In this document: positions 38,216 through 46,225 of the stretch, piece after piece
How the letters are laid out: every line of letters begins with the position of its first letter
Position numbering within the stretch: position 1 is the first letter of the stretch
NCBI GenBank assembly: GCA_017859745.1
Contig: JAFMML010000018.1
Coordinates: 1 to 51,847 of the forward strand
Length of the DNA: 51,847 nt
Reading direction: 5' to 3'
Source of the DNA: Planctomycetota bacterium
GTDB taxonomy: Bacteria; Planctomycetota; Phycisphaerae; Phycisphaerales; SM1A02
The notes under the pieces: generated by a model
Told to the model about the DNA's origin: nothing
Database searches by the model: none
What the model saw: the letters and a program-made list of their open reading frames with translations, nothing else
Position numbers and translations under genes: made by a program

Positions 38216-39175
38216 ATGTCGGCGATCCCGACGAGCCCCGAGTCGCATGCCGACGGGCACGACCACGACGACCACCACGGCCACGGCGAGCATCCGTTCC
38301 TCGCCCACCACTTCGACACGCCCGCGCAGCAGTTCGACAGCGGGAAGCTGGGCATGTGGCTGTTCCTCGCGACCGAGGTCCTCTTCTTCGGGGGCCTCTT
38401 CGCGGCGTACGCGGTGCTGCGGTTCAAGAACCCGGAGGTGTTCGCGTACAGCGCGAACTACCTCGACACGATCATGGGCGGCATCAACACCTGCGTCCTG
38501 ATCGCCTCGAGCCTCACCATGGCCCTCGCGGTCCGCTTCGCGCAGACCGACAAGATCAAGGCGATGATCGTGTGCCTCGTGCTCACCTTCATGGGCGCGA
38601 TCGGGTTCATGGTGATCAAGTACTTCGAGTACACCCACAAGATCCACGACCATCTCGTATGGGGCCCCGGGTTCTACACGCCGCCCAACGAGGAGGTGGC
38701 GATGGACGTGCAGACGGCTCCGGCCGAGGACGTCGTGGCGGCGTTGCCCACGTTCGAGACCGCGGCACTCGCCGAGGCGTCGCCGGTGGCGGCGATGTAC
38801 GACATGCCTCCCGCCGAAGCGTCGGTGATCGCGAAGGCGCCGGTCGGCCCTTCCGGCATCGCCGATCCCGCTGGCGAGCCCGTGAAGGCGGCGGCCTATC
38901 CCGAGACCGCCGAGGAACCGGCGGTCAAGCACCTCGAGGATCCGAGGATGCCGGTGGGGACCCACCAGTTCTTCGCGATCTACTACGCCATGACCGGCCT
39001 GCACGGCATCCACGTGGTCGTCGGAATGATCGTGATCGGCTGGCTGATCTGGAAGGGGCTCAAGGGCCACTTCGGCAGCAAGTACTACACGCCGGTCGAT
39101 CTCGGCGGCTTGTACTGGCACGTCGTCGACCTGATCTGGATCTTCCTGTTCCCGCTGTTCTATCTCATCCACTGA
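38216..39175 (+). CDS. coxC: Cytochrome c oxidase subunit III with internal insert
   Basis: 319 residues. Helices include KLGMWLFLATEVLFFGGLFAA near 44-64 and YYAMTGLHGIHVVVGMIVIG near 256-275, with the conserved TGLHGIHV. Two features are unusual: a His/Asp-rich N-terminus (HADGHDHDDHHGHGEH, 11-26), and a soluble Ala/Glu/Pro-rich insert of about 88 residues (158-246) between helices. Subunit III stabilises subunit I and lipid or oxygen entry. It is followed 20 bases later by coxD. Confidence 0.94.
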   Translation: MSAIPTSPESHADGHDHDDHHGHGEHPFLAHHFDTPAQQFDSGKLGMWLFLATEVLFFGGLFAAYAVLRFKNPEVFAYSANYLDTIMGGINTCVLIASSLTMALAVRFAQTDKIKAMIVCLVLTFMGAIGFMVIKYFEYTHKIHDHLVWGPGFYTPPNEEVAMDVQTAPAEDVVAALPTFETAALAEASPVAAMYDMPPAEASVIAKAPVGPSGIADPAGEPVKAAAYPETAEEPAVKHLEDPRMPVGTHQFFAIYYAMTGLHGIHVVVGMIVIGWLIWKGLKGHFGSKYYTPVDLGGLYWHVVDLIWIFLFPLFYLIH

Positions 39176-39195
39176 ACGCCCCCGACGCATCGACC

Positions 39196-39630
39196 ATGAG
39201 CGCAATGCACGATCAACACGCCCACGCCGACGGCGAGGTCCACCCCCTCGTCGGCCACCTCGTGCCGATCCGCACGCTGGTGCTGACCGGGCTCACCCTT
39301 CTCTTCCTGACCGTCGTGACCGTCGCGGTCCGCTACGTGGACGTCGGCGAGTTCAACATCGTCATCGCGCTGGCGGTGGCGGTGGTCAAGGCGGTGCTGG
39401 TGGTGCTGGTCTTCATGCACCTCCTCTGGGACCGCCCCTTCAATTCGCTGGTGCTGCTCGGCTCGATCGTCTTCGTGGTGCTGCTCGTGGGCATCGCGAT
39501 GACCGACACCCACATGTACCGGCCGAGCCTCTACAACGGCAACGCCAAGACGGTGCAGGAGACGCTCGATTCCGACGCGCCCTACGCGCCGATCGCCGAG
39601 GACGTGACCACCGGACCGATCGGTTCCTGA
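39196..39630 (+). CDS. coxD: Cytochrome c oxidase subunit IV (CtaF/CoxD-like)
   Basis: 144 residues, prokaryotic subunit IV family. Three helices: TLVLTGLTLLFLTVVTVAV, the Asn-Ile-Val-Ile-Ala-Leu helix with VVKAVLVVLVFMHLLWD, and SLVLLGSIVFVVLLVGIAMTD. The motif VVLVFMHLLWDRPFN is characteristic. The N-terminus is His-rich (HDQHAHADGEVH). The ATG at 39196 is set by the family start; the huge frame around it is an overlap artefact. Small stabilising subunit of the oxidase. Confidence 0.92.
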   Translation: MSAMHDQHAHADGEVHPLVGHLVPIRTLVLTGLTLLFLTVVTVAVRYVDVGEFNIVIALAVAVVKAVLVVLVFMHLLWDRPFNSLVLLGSIVFVVLLVGIAMTDTHMYRPSLYNGNAKTVQETLDSDAPYAPIAEDVTTGPIGS

Positions 39631-39718
39631 GGAGATCGCCGTCCGGAATCCGATCGAGCTGCGGCCGTCGATCGAGGACGACGCGCGTAGGGGTGCGGTT
39701 CTCTCGGCGTGTTGACCC

Positions 39719-39728
39719 CAAGGAGGAG
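39719..39728 (+). promoter_or_regulatory. Strong Shine-Dalgarno AAGGAGGAGG
   Basis: It lies 10 bases before the GTG at 39739 and decides that start over the upstream GTG at 39709. It is one of the few near-perfect SD sequences in the window. Confidence 0.6.
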
Positions 39729-39738
39729 GCGTGCCGAC

Positions 39739-40362
39739 GTGTCCGGCGTTCGACCGTCAATCTCCTCCGAGTCGGATCGGAACTCCCCGTTCGACCATCC
39801 CGAGGCTCGCCTTGCCGCGGGCACCTTCGGAATGTGGGTCTTTCTCGTCGTCCTGGGGGTCTTCTTCGCTGCGGCGATGATCGCGTTCGTCGCGGTGCGG
39901 CTCGATCTGGGTTCCAGCGACCTGTGGTCCTCGCCCGACGCATCGCCACCGCCACCGATCCTTCTGTTCAGCACGCTGGTGCTCGCCGGGGTCAGCGTTC
40001 TGCTGGCCGCGTCCGAAAGACGGGCCGTCGCCGACCTCGATCCACGTCGCGGCCTGACGATGGCGTTCGGGGGCGGTGTTGCCTTCCTGCTCCTGCAGGG
40101 CGGGGCGTGGTTGGAGTGGTGGCGGGATGGACTCGTGCCGACCACCGACCTCTACGCGTGGACCTTCTATGTGCTGACCGGGGTCCACGGTCTGCATGTC
40201 GTCGGAGGCCTCGTGGCGATCCTCTGGGTTCTGGGACGTTGGACCGGTCCCGGACCGCGTCCGCAGCGCATTGGCAGCGTGCGGTTCACGGCGATGTATT
40301 GGCACTTTCTCGGTCTGGCGTGGCTCGGCTTCTACGGCCTGCTCTGGTGGGCGGCCCCCTGA
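39739..40362 (+). CDS. Second heme-copper oxidase subunit III-like protein
   Basis: 207 residues, five helices, subunit III family: GTFGMWVFLVVLGVFFAAAM near 26, FYVLTGVHGLHVVGGLVA near 147 and TAMYWHFLGLAWLGFYGLL near 184. It is compact, without the insert and His tail of the first subunit III (38216), and is not a close copy of it. It may replace it in an alternative form of the oxidase or be an extra membrane subunit. Start GTG 39739 is favoured by the SD. It is the last gene of the act-cox run. Confidence 0.88.
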   Translation: MSGVRPSISSESDRNSPFDHPEARLAAGTFGMWVFLVVLGVFFAAAMIAFVAVRLDLGSSDLWSSPDASPPPPILLFSTLVLAGVSVLLAASERRAVADLDPRRGLTMAFGGGVAFLLLQGGAWLEWWRDGLVPTTDLYAWTFYVLTGVHGLHVVGGLVAILWVLGRWTGPGPRPQRIGSVRFTAMYWHFLGLAWLGFYGLLWWAAP

Positions 40363-40427
40363 GGCGGAATGTGCCCCCGTAGCCTCGGAAGCGACCGCGG
40401 CAGTCGATCGTCTGGGACGACAGGCGA

Positions 40428-40433
40428 TAGAGT
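40428..40433 (+). promoter_or_regulatory. -10-like TAGAGT upstream of the ABC exporter
   Basis: GATAGAGT repeats the word seen before the sulfotransferase at 4341. Here it lies 114 bases before the GTG at 40548, so this gene would have a leader. Confidence 0.35.
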
Positions 40434-40547
40434 CGCCGGCAATTCGCCGAAGAACCATCAGGCGGTGGTCTTCGCCACCCAGGGGGGCGGTCGGCTCGTC
40501 GACCGGATCATCGACCGTTCCCCGAGGCTGCCGAGACCCGATCTCCC

Positions 40548-42395
40548 GTGCGAAGCGTTCTGATCCAACTCTGGAACCTGCTCGAGCCGCGTCAGAAGCG
40601 CCGCCTCGTCCTGCTCCAGTTCGTCTCGATCTTCATGGCGTTCTCGACGGTCTTCGGGATCGCCGCGGTGATGCCCTTCTTCGCGGTCCTCGGAGACCCG
40701 GGCATCGTCGAGCGCAACGAGTGGCTCGGGCGGATCTGGACGTTGCTGGGCCAGCCATCGCACGAGCGGTTCATCCTGTACCTCGGGATCGGACTCGTCG
40801 GTGCGATCGTCGTGTCGGGAGCCGTCAACCTGCTTGGGACGCTTGCGATCACGCGGTTCGCCTTCTGGGTCGGCAACGACTTCCAGACGGTGCTGTTCAG
40901 GGAGTACCTGTCGCGCGAGTACCTGTTCCACGCGAGCACCAACAGCGCCACCCTCGTCAACAACACCCTGCAGCAGGTGGCAAGAGTCCTCGCAGGCATC
41001 CTCCAGACCGGGGTGACGCTGGTGACCTCGCTCGTCTCGATCGTCGTGATCATCGGCGCGATCGTCGTTGTGAACCCGTATGTGGCGATGGGGGCGACCC
41101 TGCTGCTCGGCGGCGCCTATGTGGCGATCTACGTGCTCGTCCGCAAGCGCCTGCTCGCCTACGGGGAGATCACCGCTGAGCAGCAGACGCGACAAGTCAA
41201 GACGCTCAACGAGGGCTTCGGCGGCATCAAGGAGATCATTATCCTGGGCACCCAGGACGTCTTCCGCCGAGCCTTCGAGCAGGGATGCTGGCGGATCTCC
41301 CGCACGCAGGCCAACGCACAGGTGATCTCCGTCAGTCCCAAGTTCATCCTGGAGGCGATCGCGGTATGTGGTCTGGTGGGCGTGTCGCTGGTGATCTCCA
41401 GAGGCGCAGCGAACCTGGGTGGCGTCCTTGCCCAACTGACGTTCTTCGGGCTGGCCGCGTACCGCCTGCTTCCGTCGCTTCAGGCGGTGTTTCGATGCAT
41501 TGCGGTGATGCGGAACAACCGTCCTTCGTTCGAGAAGATCGCCGACGACATCCGACTGGGTCGGGAGCGGCAGACTCTCGAGGGTGCGACGCCTCGCGAT
41601 ATCGAGAAGTGGCACGACCGCCCGAAGCGATCGATCCGATTCGAGCAGATCGGATTCCGCTACTCGACGGACGGCCCAGCGGTGCTGAAGGAGATCGATC
41701 TCGAGATCCCTGCGGGGTCGACGGTGGCGTTCGTCGGCGCGAGTGGATCCGGCAAGACAACCGCGGTCGACATCCTGCTGGGCCTGCTGAGCCCGCAGGA
41801 GGGACGACTCGTCGTCGATGGCGAGGAGATTTCGGGAGACCGACGTCGGCTCTGGCAGGGGTGTCTCGCCTACGTGCCGCAGACGATCTTCCTCTCCGAC
41901 GGGACGATCGCCCAGAACATCGCCTTCGGGATCGACCGGCGATCGATCGATCCTGAACGGGTGGCACGCTGCGCGTCGCTTGCGAACCTCGACGAACTTG
42001 TCGCCACGTGCGAGCACGGCCTCGACACGGTCGTGGGCGAGCGGGGCGTCCGGCTCAGTGGCGGTCAGCGGCAGCGGATCGGCATCGCCCGCGCCCTGTA
42101 TCGCGACGCCAAGGTCATCGTGTTCGACGAGGCGACCAGCGCCCTCGACGGCATCACCGAGCAGGAGGTGATGCGATCGATCGACGCGCTGCACGGCGAA
42201 CGCACCGTGGTGCTGATCGCCCACCGGCTGACCACGGTCCGGAACGCCGACATCATCTTCGAGCTCGAGCACGGCCGAATCGTGCGGCAGGGGACCTACG
42301 ACGAGCTGCTCGCCACCTCGGATCGATTCCGCAAGATGGCGGGACTCGACGAGACCGAGACCTCGGTCGCATCGACGACCGATTCGACGTCCTGA
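40548..42395 (+). CDS. ABC exporter, fused membrane and ATPase domains (PglK/MsbA-like)
   Basis: 615 residues. The N-terminal 310 residues hold six membrane helices; the rest is the ATPase with Walker A GASGSGKTT near 397, signature LSGGQRQRIGIARAL near 502, Walker B VIVFDEATSALD near 523 and the H-loop His in LIAHRLTTVRN. The membrane part (LREYLSREYLFH-like segment at 120; a GIKEIIILG loop near 226) resembles PglK-type lipid-linked oligosaccharide flippases and lipid A exporters. Likely substrate is a lipid or glycolipid. It starts at GTG. It interrupts the respiratory genes, is on the same strand, and converges on the DUF3179 gene. Confidence 0.9.
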   Translation: MRSVLIQLWNLLEPRQKRRLVLLQFVSIFMAFSTVFGIAAVMPFFAVLGDPGIVERNEWLGRIWTLLGQPSHERFILYLGIGLVGAIVVSGAVNLLGTLAITRFAFWVGNDFQTVLFREYLSREYLFHASTNSATLVNNTLQQVARVLAGILQTGVTLVTSLVSIVVIIGAIVVVNPYVAMGATLLLGGAYVAIYVLVRKRLLAYGEITAEQQTRQVKTLNEGFGGIKEIIILGTQDVFRRAFEQGCWRISRTQANAQVISVSPKFILEAIAVCGLVGVSLVISRGAANLGGVLAQLTFFGLAAYRLLPSLQAVFRCIAVMRNNRPSFEKIADDIRLGRERQTLEGATPRDIEKWHDRPKRSIRFEQIGFRYSTDGPAVLKEIDLEIPAGSTVAFVGASGSGKTTAVDILLGLLSPQEGRLVVDGEEISGDRRRLWQGCLAYVPQTIFLSDGTIAQNIAFGIDRRSIDPERVARCASLANLDELVATCEHGLDTVVGERGVRLSGGQRQRIGIARALYRDAKVIVFDEATSALDGITEQEVMRSIDALHGERTVVLIAHRLTTVRNADIIFELEHGRIVRQGTYDELLATSDRFRKMAGLDETETSVASTTDSTS

Positions 42396-42414
42396 TCCGG
42401 GCCTCCGACTCGTG

Positions 42415-43479
42415 TCAGGGGCCGTCGCCGCCGCCGTCGGAGACCGTCGTCTCCTCGAGCAGCGGCAGCGTCGCGAAGCGCATGCAGGGCACGACCTCGA
42501 GCGGGATGTCCGCCGAGAGATGCACGGTGCGGCTGTTCGCATCCACCGTGGCGTTCACGGCCAGATCACCGTCGAGCATCATCTCTCCATCACGAAGGGC
42601 CTCGAGCGGCACGACGCGCCAGGATCCACCCGGGGATCGAACGGCGACAACCGGACGCTTGCGTTCATCCGGTGCGAGCCGTTCAAGTCCCTCGACCGGC
42701 ATCGGGAGGGTGTCGTCGTCGCGGTAGTGGGCGTAGTCGACGCGTCGATTTCGAAGTCGCGATCCCTCGTCTCCGAGCGCCACGGTCGTGTCGGGATGCG
42801 TCGCGAGCCAGTCCCGCCACGACAGGACCGCGACGTCGGTCACGAGCTCGAGAGCGGTGCCCGCCCGCGGTCCGCTCATCGCACGTCTTCGGATGGGGCT
42901 CCAGAGGCTGGCGGCGTCGGGCGCATCGCGGTCGTAGAGCAGATGCGTCGCGTCGAGCATCAGCCCGCTCAGGCCGAATCGCACTGGAGTCCCATCGACC
43001 TCCCGAACGACCACGATCACGGCATCGGCGAGGGGGCTGAAGGAGATCGCGATCGGCACGTCTCCGAGTCGATCGTTGACGACCTCGTGCACCTCGAGCA
43101 GGGACAGGGGATAGGCGCGGGACTCGTTGCCGATCGTCACCCCGACGACCCGGTCGGCGCTGACGACCGGCCGACGGCGATGGGTGGCGTTGTACTCGGC
43201 GACCTCGTCGCCGCGAATCGTCTCGGGATCGTCGAGGGCGGGCATGAAGTCCCTCGGAAGTCCCGAGGCCGCGAAGCCAGGGCGCCTCTCGAGACCGTCG
43301 ATCTCGAATCCGTAGGTGGAGGGATCTCGACCATCGCCAACGGGGCGTTCGCCTCGCAGCACGCCGACGAGAACCACGGCGGCGACCACGACGACACCGA
43401 CACTCGCAAGACCGAGAGTCGCCAAGAGCGGCCCTCGAAGCGACGGACGCTCCTCGGTCAAGTCGGATTCGCCAGTCAC
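42415..43479 (-). CDS. DUF3179-domain membrane-anchored protein lacking the usual Cys pair
   Basis: 354 residues. One N-terminal helix (ATLGLASVGVVVVAAVVLVGV) then a DUF3179 domain: RAYPLSLLEVHEVVND near 110, VRFGLSGLMLDATHLLYDRD near 155, then SLWSPI and SWRDWLATHPDTTV. Canonical members carry a CPLC motif after the first strand; here the place reads SFSPLADAV, so both Cys are gone. The start GTG 43479 overlaps the ctaB stop (GTGA), so it is translationally coupled to heme O synthase. A role in oxidase assembly is only inference from position. Confidence 0.82.
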   Translation of the reverse strand: MTGESDLTEERPSLRGPLLATLGLASVGVVVVAAVVLVGVLRGERPVGDGRDPSTYGFEIDGLERRPGFAASGLPRDFMPALDDPETIRGDEVAEYNATHRRRPVVSADRVVGVTIGNESRAYPLSLLEVHEVVNDRLGDVPIAISFSPLADAVIVVVREVDGTPVRFGLSGLMLDATHLLYDRDAPDAASLWSPIRRRAMSGPRAGTALELVTDVAVLSWRDWLATHPDTTVALGDEGSRLRNRRVDYAHYRDDDTLPMPVEGLERLAPDERKRPVVAVRSPGGSWRVVPLEALRDGEMMLDGDLAVNATVDANSRTVHLSADIPLEVVPCMRFATLPLLEETTVSDGGGDGP

Positions 43480-44546
43480 GGCAGGTTGGTCGGTGACGGG
43501 ACGAGGGTGCGACTCGCATCGCCGTCGGGAACGCCGACGCCGAGTTGCGGATCGATCTCGATCGACAGCGGACGCCCTCCGTCGGCCCAGGCCCACGGCG
43601 AGACGGGGCCGCGATCGAGCACCATCGCTCCGAGCAGCAGCGGCAGGTAGGCGAGGCTCGCGAGGAACACCCGACGAGCCCGTTCGACACTTCGATCGAG
43701 CCAGAGCTCGACCGAGCGCCAGATCATCCACGCGGCAAGCAGGACCGACGCGCCGCCGTACCACCACCCGGCGAGGCCCAGGCGCACGCCCAGAAGGCCC
43801 AGCGGCACGAGCAGGAGACTGCCCGCGAGGACCACGAGGCTCGTGACCGCGCCGTCTCGATCGACCGCCGGGAGCATCCGGAACCCGCCTCGTTCGTAGT
43901 CCTCGCGATACATCCACGCCAAGGCGAGAAAGTGGGGGAGTTGCCAGACGAAGAGGATGCCGCCGAGGATCCAGGCAGCGACGGGAAGGTCGTCCGTGGC
44001 CGCGGCCCAGCCGATCATCGGAGGCACCGCACCCGTCACGGCGCCGACGATCGTGTTCAGGGTCGTTCGCGGCTTGAGGGGCGTGTAGACGAGCACGTAG
44101 AGCAGGAGATTCGCGAGCGCGAGTCCGGCGGCGAGCAGCGTCGTGAACTGCATCAGCACCCCCACGCCCGCGTAGCCGAGGACCACGCCGGCGGCGAAGA
44201 CCGGCATCGGGCCCACGCGTCGCGCCGGGAGCGGTCGATGCCGGGTCCGGTGCATCCGGGCGTCGCGGGAGATCTCGACGAGCTGGTTGAGCATGCTCGC
44301 GCTCGCCGCGGCGAGTCCGGTGCCCAGCACGGTCCACCCCAGCGTCGCCCAGGCGACTTCGAAGGGCGACGCGACCACGAATCCCGCTGCAGCGGTGGCC
44401 AGGACCAGCGCGGTCAATCTCGCCTTCGCCAGGTCGGAAGCGATCGCCAACGCCCCGCCTCGTGAGGATCGCTCGGCGAGGTCCGAGTCGCTCGAGTCCG
44501 CCGGGGCGGTCGAGAGCGCGGGCGAGGTGGGGCTTGGCGGGTTCAT
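43476..44546 (-). CDS. ctaB: Protoheme IX farnesyltransferase (heme O synthase)
   Basis: 356 residues, UbiA superfamily, about nine helices. The prenyl-diphosphate site is MLNQLVEISRDARMHRTRHR near 103-122, a variant of the usual N-x3-D-x2-x-D with RT-x-RPL. YTPLKPRTTLNTIVGAV near 168 and LPHFLALAWMYREDYERGG near 213 are typical. It adds a farnesyl group to heme B, making heme O for CtaA. The N-terminal 30 residues are Ser/Pro-rich. It is divergent from ctaA and coupled to the DUF3179 gene. Confidence 0.95.
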   Translation of the reverse strand: MNPPSPTSPALSTAPADSSDSDLAERSSRGGALAIASDLAKARLTALVLATAAAGFVVASPFEVAWATLGWTVLGTGLAAASASMLNQLVEISRDARMHRTRHRPLPARRVGPMPVFAAGVVLGYAGVGVLMQFTTLLAAGLALANLLLYVLVYTPLKPRTTLNTIVGAVTGAVPPMIGWAAATDDLPVAAWILGGILFVWQLPHFLALAWMYREDYERGGFRMLPAVDRDGAVTSLVVLAGSLLLVPLGLLGVRLGLAGWWYGGASVLLAAWMIWRSVELWLDRSVERARRVFLASLAYLPLLLGAMVLDRGPVSPWAWADGGRPLSIEIDPQLGVGVPDGDASRTLVPSPTNLP

Positions 44547-44590
44547 GGAATCGGCGGCGGGTCGGCGGGCGAAAGGCGATCGCGGCGGTC

Positions 44591-44597
44591 ATAGTAT
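44591..44597. promoter_or_regulatory. Symmetric -10-like ATAGTAT between ctaB and ctaA
   Basis: The sequence CATAGTATG gives TAGTAT on the plus strand and TACTAT on the minus strand over almost the same bases. It could start transcription both ways, about 45 bases before ctaB and about 120 bases before ctaA. Confidence 0.45.
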
Positions 44598-44717
44598 GCG
44601 GAGGCGTTGCCGGATCCCGGTGGAGGCGACGCCCTTGCCGCCGAATCGCCACCACCGCGTTCGCTCGCTTCGTCGAGTCTCCTGCTCCCGCTTCGAAGCT
44701 CTCGACCCTCCCGACGC

Positions 44718-46160
44718 ATGGACAACGCCAGACCCGAGATGACACGTTCGATCCCGTCGGAGGCATTCGCCCCGGCCCGCCCTGACGGCAGTGCGACCCA
44801 CGCCCATTCGTTTCCGGTCGATCTCGCGCTGGGATTCGCGGCGACGGTGGCGATGTGGGCGATCGGCTACCTCTGCATGACCGCCCCGGGCCTGGTGGTC
44901 GGCGAGATCCTCTTTGCGGCCACGATCGTCGCGCTGTTCGCCGTCGCCGCCGTCGCCGGTCGCCTGCAACCGGGCGCTCTGGTTCCCATCTCGCCGGCCC
45001 GACGGGGCGTGCGGGTCGGGATCGTCTCGGCCACGGTCAACCTGCTGATCGTCGGGAGTCTGTTCGGCAGCGACGCGGCTCTCTCGACCGCCGCGGTCTG
45101 GATCGGAGGCCTCTACGCGGTCTCCATCGCGGTCGGCCTCGCCGGCGGCTGGACCGGCGGGCGACTGGCCCCTTGGCGCGTCGAGATCGCCCCGCTGGGT
45201 CTGTTTGCCGCGGTGGCGGCGACGGCGGTGTTTCTGCTGCTGGTGACCGGCGGTCTGGTGACGGGCATGGAGGCGGGCCTCGCCGTACCCGACTGGCCGA
45301 ACTCCTTCGGTCACAACATGCTGCTTTATCCGCTCAGCGAGATGACCGGTGGGATCTACTACGAACACGCCCATCGCCTCTACGGAATGCTGGTCGGCGT
45401 CACCACCCTGACCTTCGCGGTCCTCTCCTGGCGCCTTCGAGCCGGCCGCACGGTGCGATGGATCGCTTTGGCGGTGCTGGCGATGGTCTGCGTGCAGGGG
45501 CTGATGGGAGGATTGCGGGTCACCGGGAATCTCACCATGAGCCAGGAGGCCGCGGACCTGGCTCCGAATCTCACGCTGGCCATCGCCCACGGCGTCTTCG
45601 GCCAGGTGATCTTCGCCACCTTCTGCGGTCTGGCGATCGTCACCAGCCGCACCTGGCGCGACGCCATCCCACGACAGGCGACCACCGCCGAGAACGACCG
45701 GTTCCTCTCCGGCCTGTTGCCGCTGCTCCTGATCGGACAACTGGTCCTCGGAGCCTGCTACCGGCACCTTCAGGTCCACGGCGAGGCCGGTCTCGAGTCC
45801 CATCCGCTGTGGGCGCTGCACTCGCACATCACTCTGGGTGTGCTTGTCACCGCGCTTGCGGTGGCGGTGGGCCTGCGCAACTGGGGAGGCCATGGCGATC
45901 GTCCGGTGCTCCGAAGGCTCGGCATCGCGATCATGGCAGTCGTCTCTCTGCAGTTGCTGCTTGGCGTCGTCGCCCTCATCGCGGTGATGGTGCGGCCCGG
46001 CGCGTCGATCCCCACGTGGGAGATCATCGCCACCAGCGCTCATCAGGCGACGGGCGCGGCGCTTCTGGGCGTCTCCACCTCGATCGCGGTGTGGACGCGA
46101 CGCCTCGTCGTCGCCGAACCGTCGGTCGCCTCGTCCGCGGCGGAGCCGAGCCCGGCGTAG
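44718..46160 (+). CDS. ctaA: Heme A synthase (CtaA/Cox15)
   Basis: 480 residues, about eight helices in two similar halves preceded by an extra N-terminal membrane region. The heme-ligand and active-site residues are in YYEHAHRLYGMLVG near 213 (Glu and His), and His in CYRHLQVHGE near 350, HSHITLGV near 368 and HQATGAALLGV near 440. It converts heme O to heme A for CoxA. ATG 44718 is chosen; ATG 44739 is also possible, while the TTG at 44607 would add a basic low-complexity leader. It is divergent from ctaB. Confidence 0.92.
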   Translation: MDNARPEMTRSIPSEAFAPARPDGSATHAHSFPVDLALGFAATVAMWAIGYLCMTAPGLVVGEILFAATIVALFAVAAVAGRLQPGALVPISPARRGVRVGIVSATVNLLIVGSLFGSDAALSTAAVWIGGLYAVSIAVGLAGGWTGGRLAPWRVEIAPLGLFAAVAATAVFLLLVTGGLVTGMEAGLAVPDWPNSFGHNMLLYPLSEMTGGIYYEHAHRLYGMLVGVTTLTFAVLSWRLRAGRTVRWIALAVLAMVCVQGLMGGLRVTGNLTMSQEAADLAPNLTLAIAHGVFGQVIFATFCGLAIVTSRTWRDAIPRQATTAENDRFLSGLLPLLLIGQLVLGACYRHLQVHGEAGLESHPLWALHSHITLGVLVTALAVAVGLRNWGGHGDRPVLRRLGIAIMAVVSLQLLLGVVALIAVMVRPGASIPTWEIIATSAHQATGAALLGVSTSIAVWTRRLVVAEPSVASSAAEPSPA

Positions 46161-46225
46161 AGCGGCGGCGTGAAGCGGCGGTCGGGGACCCGGCCTGCAC
46201 GACCCGGAGAGGCCGGAACGAACGC

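Noticed and set aside
36422-39205. A 927-codon open frame antisense to coxA and coxC
   Set aside because: It crosses two real genes and a gap, is His/Asp/Glu/Arg-rich and has no domain or start signal.
36595-39630. A 1011-codon plus-strand frame through coxA, coxC and coxD
   Set aside because: Only its last 144 codons, from 39196, match a protein family (subunit IV). The rest is an out-of-frame reading of coxA and coxC.
44607-44717. N-terminal extension of ctaA from TTG 44607
   Set aside because: The extra 37 residues are Pro/Ser/Arg low-complexity and unlike Cox15; the ATG at 44718 is adequate.
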